Positions 6,582 through 8,783 of a DNA stretch of 8,783 nucleotides are shown here, piece by piece. The notes below the pieces were generated by a model that did not search any database, had not been told where the DNA came from, and saw only the letters and a list, made by a program, of their open reading frames with translations. Numbering within the stretch: the first letter of the stretch is position 1; each line of letters begins with the position of its first letter. A program made the translations under genes and the position numbers. Source of the stretch: Burkholderiales bacterium (GTDB lineage Bacteria > Pseudomonadota > Gammaproteobacteria > Burkholderiales > Usitatibacteraceae); contig JACMOJ010000367.1 in NCBI GenBank assembly GCA_014378085.1, forward strand, positions 1-8,783, written 5' to 3'.

Positions 6582-7128
6582 AGCTGACCCTTCCCGAACG
6601 GCGGCGCACAAATAACGTAATAGCGACGCCGAAACCGACGACTAACGCGCCGATTGCGGCCCAACTCTTCCAATGTGTTGCCCCATCTTCGTGGGCGTGG
6701 GCAGTTTCTGCAGGTGGAATCATCAGATTGCCAGCGAGAATATCCACGTCTTCACCGGCAGTAACGGTAAGCGTGATCGGGTAATTTCCGGGTTTCTCAA
6801 ACGGTTTGGCGGCAAAGCTGTAGTCACCATGCTCGGCATGAAACACACCCGCCAGTTTGGTGCTGCCACTTTCCAGGTCCACCTTGGCATTGAGCAAGGG
6901 CTCGTTGTTGTTGTAGCGATCGATGATGATTGAGAGTTCGCTGGTACCAAGCGTTCCGACTGCCTCGAACAATTCTGAGTGCGCTTCGAAGCGTGGAGAA
7001 GCCTTGCCGGTGTTTGTGGCTGGTGCGACGTCGCCGTGATCGTGGCCGGGTCCGGCTGCGACATTACCAGTGGCGAACAACGCGGCCACAAATAATGCAT
7101 TTTTGCTGATTCTTGAAAGCAAATTCAT
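6574..7128 (-). CDS. Membrane-anchored periplasmic His-containing protein of czc operons, uncharacterised
   Basis: I recognise the general type, a small protein between czcC and czcB, but know of no assigned function. It has 184 residues. A signal peptide covers about 1-25, and the mature N-terminus is GPGHDHG, identical to that of the neighbouring CzcB. Residues 46-135 look like an immunoglobulin-like or FixH-like beta domain, with PRFEAHSELFEAVGTLG (45-61), DRYNNNEP (70-77), then PGNYPITLTVTAGEDVDIL (113-131). A His patch follows (H144, H146, H152), then one TM segment (155-174) and RRRSGR, which puts the C-terminus in the cytoplasm. H97 and H100 lie in the beta domain. The start overlaps the czcC stop as ATGA, and the end overlaps the czcB start by 8 bases, so its dose is tied to the pump. 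Metal sensing, buffering or handover to CzcB is inferred. Confidence 0.9.
   Translation of the reverse strand: MNLLSRISKNALFVAALFATGNVAAGPGHDHGDVAPATNTGKASPRFEAHSELFEAVGTLGTSELSIIIDRYNNNEPLLNAKVDLESGSTKLAGVFHAEHGDYSFAAKPFEKPGNYPITLTVTAGEDVDILAGNLMIPPAETAHAHEDGATHWKSWAAIGALVVGFGVAITLFVRRRSGRVSYV
6588..6595 (-). promoter_or_regulatory. Ribosome binding site that fixes the czcB start
   Basis: On the minus strand GGGAAGGG ends 6 bases before the ATG at 6581. It lies inside the last codons of the preceding gene. It argues against the in-frame ATG at 6611, which would place a charged 10-residue leader before the signal peptide. Confidence 0.65.
7034..7056. repeat. 23-base direct repeat, copy in the 184-residue gene
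   Basis: This is the partner of 6490-6512, with one mismatch (t against a). It encodes AGPGHDHG at the predicted signal-peptide cut. The copies lie 544 bases apart in the same orientation but in different genes. Confidence 0.8.
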
Positions 7129-8345
7129 GGGAGAAGTCCTGTTGCTTGATTGATTCTGGAAATGCTGAGGGAGCGATGCAAATTGGCGCGGGCAAGGGAG
7201 AGTTCGGCGTCGAAGCGGTCGGCTTCGGCGCGCAGACGCGCCTGCAAGTCGAGCTCGCCAAGCCGGTAGGCTTTGTCGAGCAGCATGTGGGTTTCACGCA
7301 CGAGTGCTGCGCGCATTTGTGCAAATTCCACCTGCCGCGTTGCCTGTGATAGGTCTTCGATCGTCGATGCGATATCGCCCTCGATGCGCAACCGCATTTG
7401 CGGCACTCGGCTCTCGGCCTCGATGCGTTCTGCGCCGGCGAGGGACACGCGGGAACGATTGCGGGCGCCGGACGGCAACGGAACTGTGAGGCGCAGCACT
7501 ACGCTGCCTCCGGCCGCTTCACCATACGCTAACCGTTCTCGAACGGCGCCAAACGCGATCTCAGGTGCATCCTGGCCTGTAGCGTTCGCCTCCTGTTGGC
7601 GAGCGCGGGCGACTTCGGCGTCGAGCAGGAGTTCACGTAGCTGCGGATGTTGTTCGATAGCAATGGAAGTCTTACCATCCCGCCGCGATTCGTCATCGAC
7701 GGGCAACTGTGGAAGAGCCGTCAACGCCAGAAATGCGCGGGTAGATCGAAAAGCCTTCGCACGCGAATCGGCCTCCGCCGATTCCGCCAACTTCAGTGCA
7801 GCCTGGGCCTGATTCCAGTCGGTTCGCGCGATTTCACCGACCTTGAATCGGCGCTCAACATCTGCGCTCAACGCGCTGGCCTCAGCAACTTTACGCGTCG
7901 CGAGTGCAAGGTCGCTCGCGTCAAGGCGCGCTGACCAGTAGGCCTCGCGCACCTCACCTGCTACTCGCCATTTTTCGGCAGCCGCGTGCGCGTCGTAGCG
8001 TGTCGCTTCGCGTTCGGCAAGCACGCTACGCGCGGCTCGCACACCCGGCATCTGCAGCGATACGCCGATTTCGGCTTCCCATTCGTTTGCACCGGCATTC
8101 TGGTTCCAGCGGTCCGTCTTCTGGCTGATGGAAACGCGCGGCGCATCGGCTAACCATGAGGCAGCCAGCTCGCGTTTGGCAGCGGCTTCGTCGAGCCGTG
8201 CAGCACGCGACTGCGCAACAGGATGTTTCGCCCATGCGCTTTCAACGGCTTCTTTAAGTGTGGGTGCAGCGTAACCAATGCGGTTGGGCAAAATGGTCGC
8301 CAGCAAGACAGCGAACGTGATTCGCCATGAAAAATTGCATCGCAT
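7125..8345 (-). CDS. czcC: CzcC-type outer-membrane efflux factor (TolC family)
   Basis: This outer-membrane channel completes the pump formed with the downstream adaptor and RND protein. It has 406 residues, usual for CzcC. The signal peptide ends at about IGYA (26), and mature APTLKEAVESAWAKHP is the typical opening of the outer-membrane efflux repeat. Two such repeats follow (about 28-200 and 230-400), with long Ala/Glu/Arg-rich helices that form the periplasmic tunnel. GEIARTDWNQAQAAL lies near the end of repeat one, and YRLGELDLQARLRAEADRFDAELSLARAN near the end of repeat two; both are classic. There is no lipobox cysteine at the cut site, so it is probably not lipidated. CGGAGAG lies just upstream of the ATG at 8345. 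The stop overlaps the next start as ATGA. The 106-base gap upstream carries several inverted repeats. Confidence 0.94.
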   Translation of the reverse strand: MRCNFSWRITFAVLLATILPNRIGYAAPTLKEAVESAWAKHPVAQSRAARLDEAAAKRELAASWLADAPRVSISQKTDRWNQNAGANEWEAEIGVSLQMPGVRAARSVLAEREATRYDAHAAAEKWRVAGEVREAYWSARLDASDLALATRKVAEASALSADVERRFKVGEIARTDWNQAQAALKLAESAEADSRAKAFRSTRAFLALTALPQLPVDDESRRDGKTSIAIEQHPQLRELLLDAEVARARQQEANATGQDAPEIAFGAVRERLAYGEAAGGSVVLRLTVPLPSGARNRSRVSLAGAERIEAESRVPQMRLRIEGDIASTIEDLSQATRQVEFAQMRAALVRETHMLLDKAYRLGELDLQARLRAEADRFDAELSLARANLHRSLSISRINQATGLLP

Positions 8346-8379
8346 CGAACTCTCCGAAAATCAATGGAAGAATCCGGCG

Positions 8380-8395
8380 GGCACCACGCGGTGCC
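8380..8395. repeat. Hairpin GGCACC-ACGC-GGTGCC upstream of czcC
   Basis: A perfect 6-base GC-rich stem with a 4-base loop lies 35 bases before the czcC start. Its proximal arm shares 8380-8382 with the larger inverted repeat, so the full 9-base stem and this hairpin compete for three bases. A shortened 6-base outer stem could coexist with it. Confidence 0.6.
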
Positions 8396-8409
8396 GAAAC
8401 TACAGTTTC
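8396..8409. promoter_or_regulatory. Palindrome GAAACT-AC-AGTTTC, possible operator or hairpin
   Basis: The 14-base palindrome abuts the GC-rich hairpin at 8380-8395. It could be a binding site for a dimeric regulator, or fold in RNA as a 5-base stem with a 4-base loop. No convincing -35/-10 pair was found beside it, so a promoter here is unproven. Confidence 0.3.
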
Positions 8410-8451
8410 AGTTGGAACAGCAGGATGAACTGAGGACGATAGCCCGCCGGG

Positions 8452-8783
8452 TCAGGCGAGCGATGCGATGGGAGGGCGTTGCAGCGGGGAGGGTTGATAT
8501 TGCGCCGTTGATAACAGCGGCGCGACTTCGGCGGGGAGAATTGAATCGGGCGTGCCCAATGCTAGCACCGCTGTTTGCAATTTTGCGCAGCCCAGATGAC
8601 ACGCGCCGCACTCGGTATCACCGGTCGCTTTCTTGGTGGTATCCAGATCGGGCGGCACTTGTTCACTCTCGTGGGCGTGATGCCCGTAGTGTTCCACTGT
8701 GACGTTTGCCTCGTTGGCGCAATAGACTGACGCCGCCGCAAACGAAAACTGCAGCGGCAGGACCAGCATCAGCAAAATGGCGA
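8452..8783 (-). CDS. czcI: CzcI-like periplasmic metal-resistance accessory protein, 5' end cut by the window edge
   Basis: CzcI proteins are small exported proteins encoded at the head of czc operons and thought to modulate their expression or function. About 109 residues are visible. They begin inside a hydrophobic signal peptide (AILLMLVLPLQFSFAAASVYC), whose LPLQFS core is typical of CzcI. A His-rich patch HYGHHAHESE follows, then CGACHLGC, which is C-x2-C-x3-C, a likely metal-binding or disulfide site. The C-terminal third is Pro/Leu-rich. The frame stays open to the right edge through ATT and GCC, so the TTG at 8775 is not the start, and the true start lies a few codons beyond the window. 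It precedes czcC by 106 bases with no T-run terminator between, which fits one operon. Confidence 0.85.
   Translation of the reverse strand, partial: AILLMLVLPLQFSFAAASVYCANEANVTVEHYGHHAHESEQVPPDLDTTKKATGDTECGACHLGCAKLQTAVLALGTPDSILPAEVAPLLSTAQYQPSPLQRPPIASLA

Larger units (their letters stand above)
8374..8450. repeat. Perfect 9-base inverted repeat framing the czcI-czcC gap
   Basis: CCGGCGGGC (8374-8382) is the exact reverse complement of GCCCGCCGG (8442-8450), so a transcript from either strand could fold a GC-only stem across 59 bases. One arm begins one base after the czcI stop. The loop contains two further inverted repeats. No T-run follows, so a Rho-independent terminator is unlikely. 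Possible roles are mRNA processing or stability, or partial attenuation between the genes. Confidence 0.6.

Noticed and set aside
8364..8702. A 112-residue plus-strand frame across the czcI gene and the gap
   Set aside because: It is antisense to the CzcI-like gene, Arg-rich, and has no recognisable domain or ribosome site.
8773..8775. TTG as the start of the CzcI-like gene
   Set aside because: The frame continues in the hydrophobic signal peptide to the window edge, and CzcI proteins have a few more N-terminal residues, so the real start is outside.

Overview
The window is an almost gap-free, all minus-strand heavy-metal efflux locus. It most resembles the czc-type operons of Betaproteobacteria: it has a CzcI-like small protein, moderately high GC, and the order czcI-czcC-(small membrane protein)-czcB-czcA. 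The genus cannot be told from the sequence. No plus-strand gene is supported; the longer plus-strand reading frames lie antisense to real genes.

In transcription order (right to left): the 3' part of a czcI-like gene runs off the right edge (8452-8783). A 106-base gap rich in inverted repeats follows. Next come czcC (outer-membrane factor, 7125-8345), a 184-residue His-containing membrane-anchored periplasmic protein (6574-7128), czcB (adaptor, 5475-6581) and czcA (RND pump, 2345-5464). Their junctions are tight: a 4-base overlap, an 8-base overlap and a 10-base gap. After czcA come three small exported proteins of unknown function: 134 residues (1904-2308), about 98 residues with a C-x5-C-x5-C run (1495-1791), and a 41-residue precursor whose 18-residue mature part is CC-x4-CC-x4-CC (1324-1449). 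The last is easily missed because of its size. A hairpin with a T-run (1271-1302) probably ends this unit.

Beyond the terminator, after a weak promoter-like stretch, lie a DsbB/BdbC-type membrane thiol oxidase (668-1117) and a membrane-anchored DsbA-like thioredoxin-fold protein with a CETC active site (15-671), overlapping by 4 bases.

Working model: CzcC, CzcB and CzcA form a tripartite pump that moves metal ions across the envelope. CzcI, the His-rich 184-residue protein and the 134-residue protein are likely periplasmic accessory or sensing factors. The small Cys-pair proteins are candidate periplasmic metal- or thiol-binding peptides, and the neighbouring DsbB/DsbA pair may set their redox state. 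This last link is inference from gene position. No metal-responsive regulator, transposase, RNA gene or CRISPR array was seen, and the main promoter probably lies upstream of the right edge.
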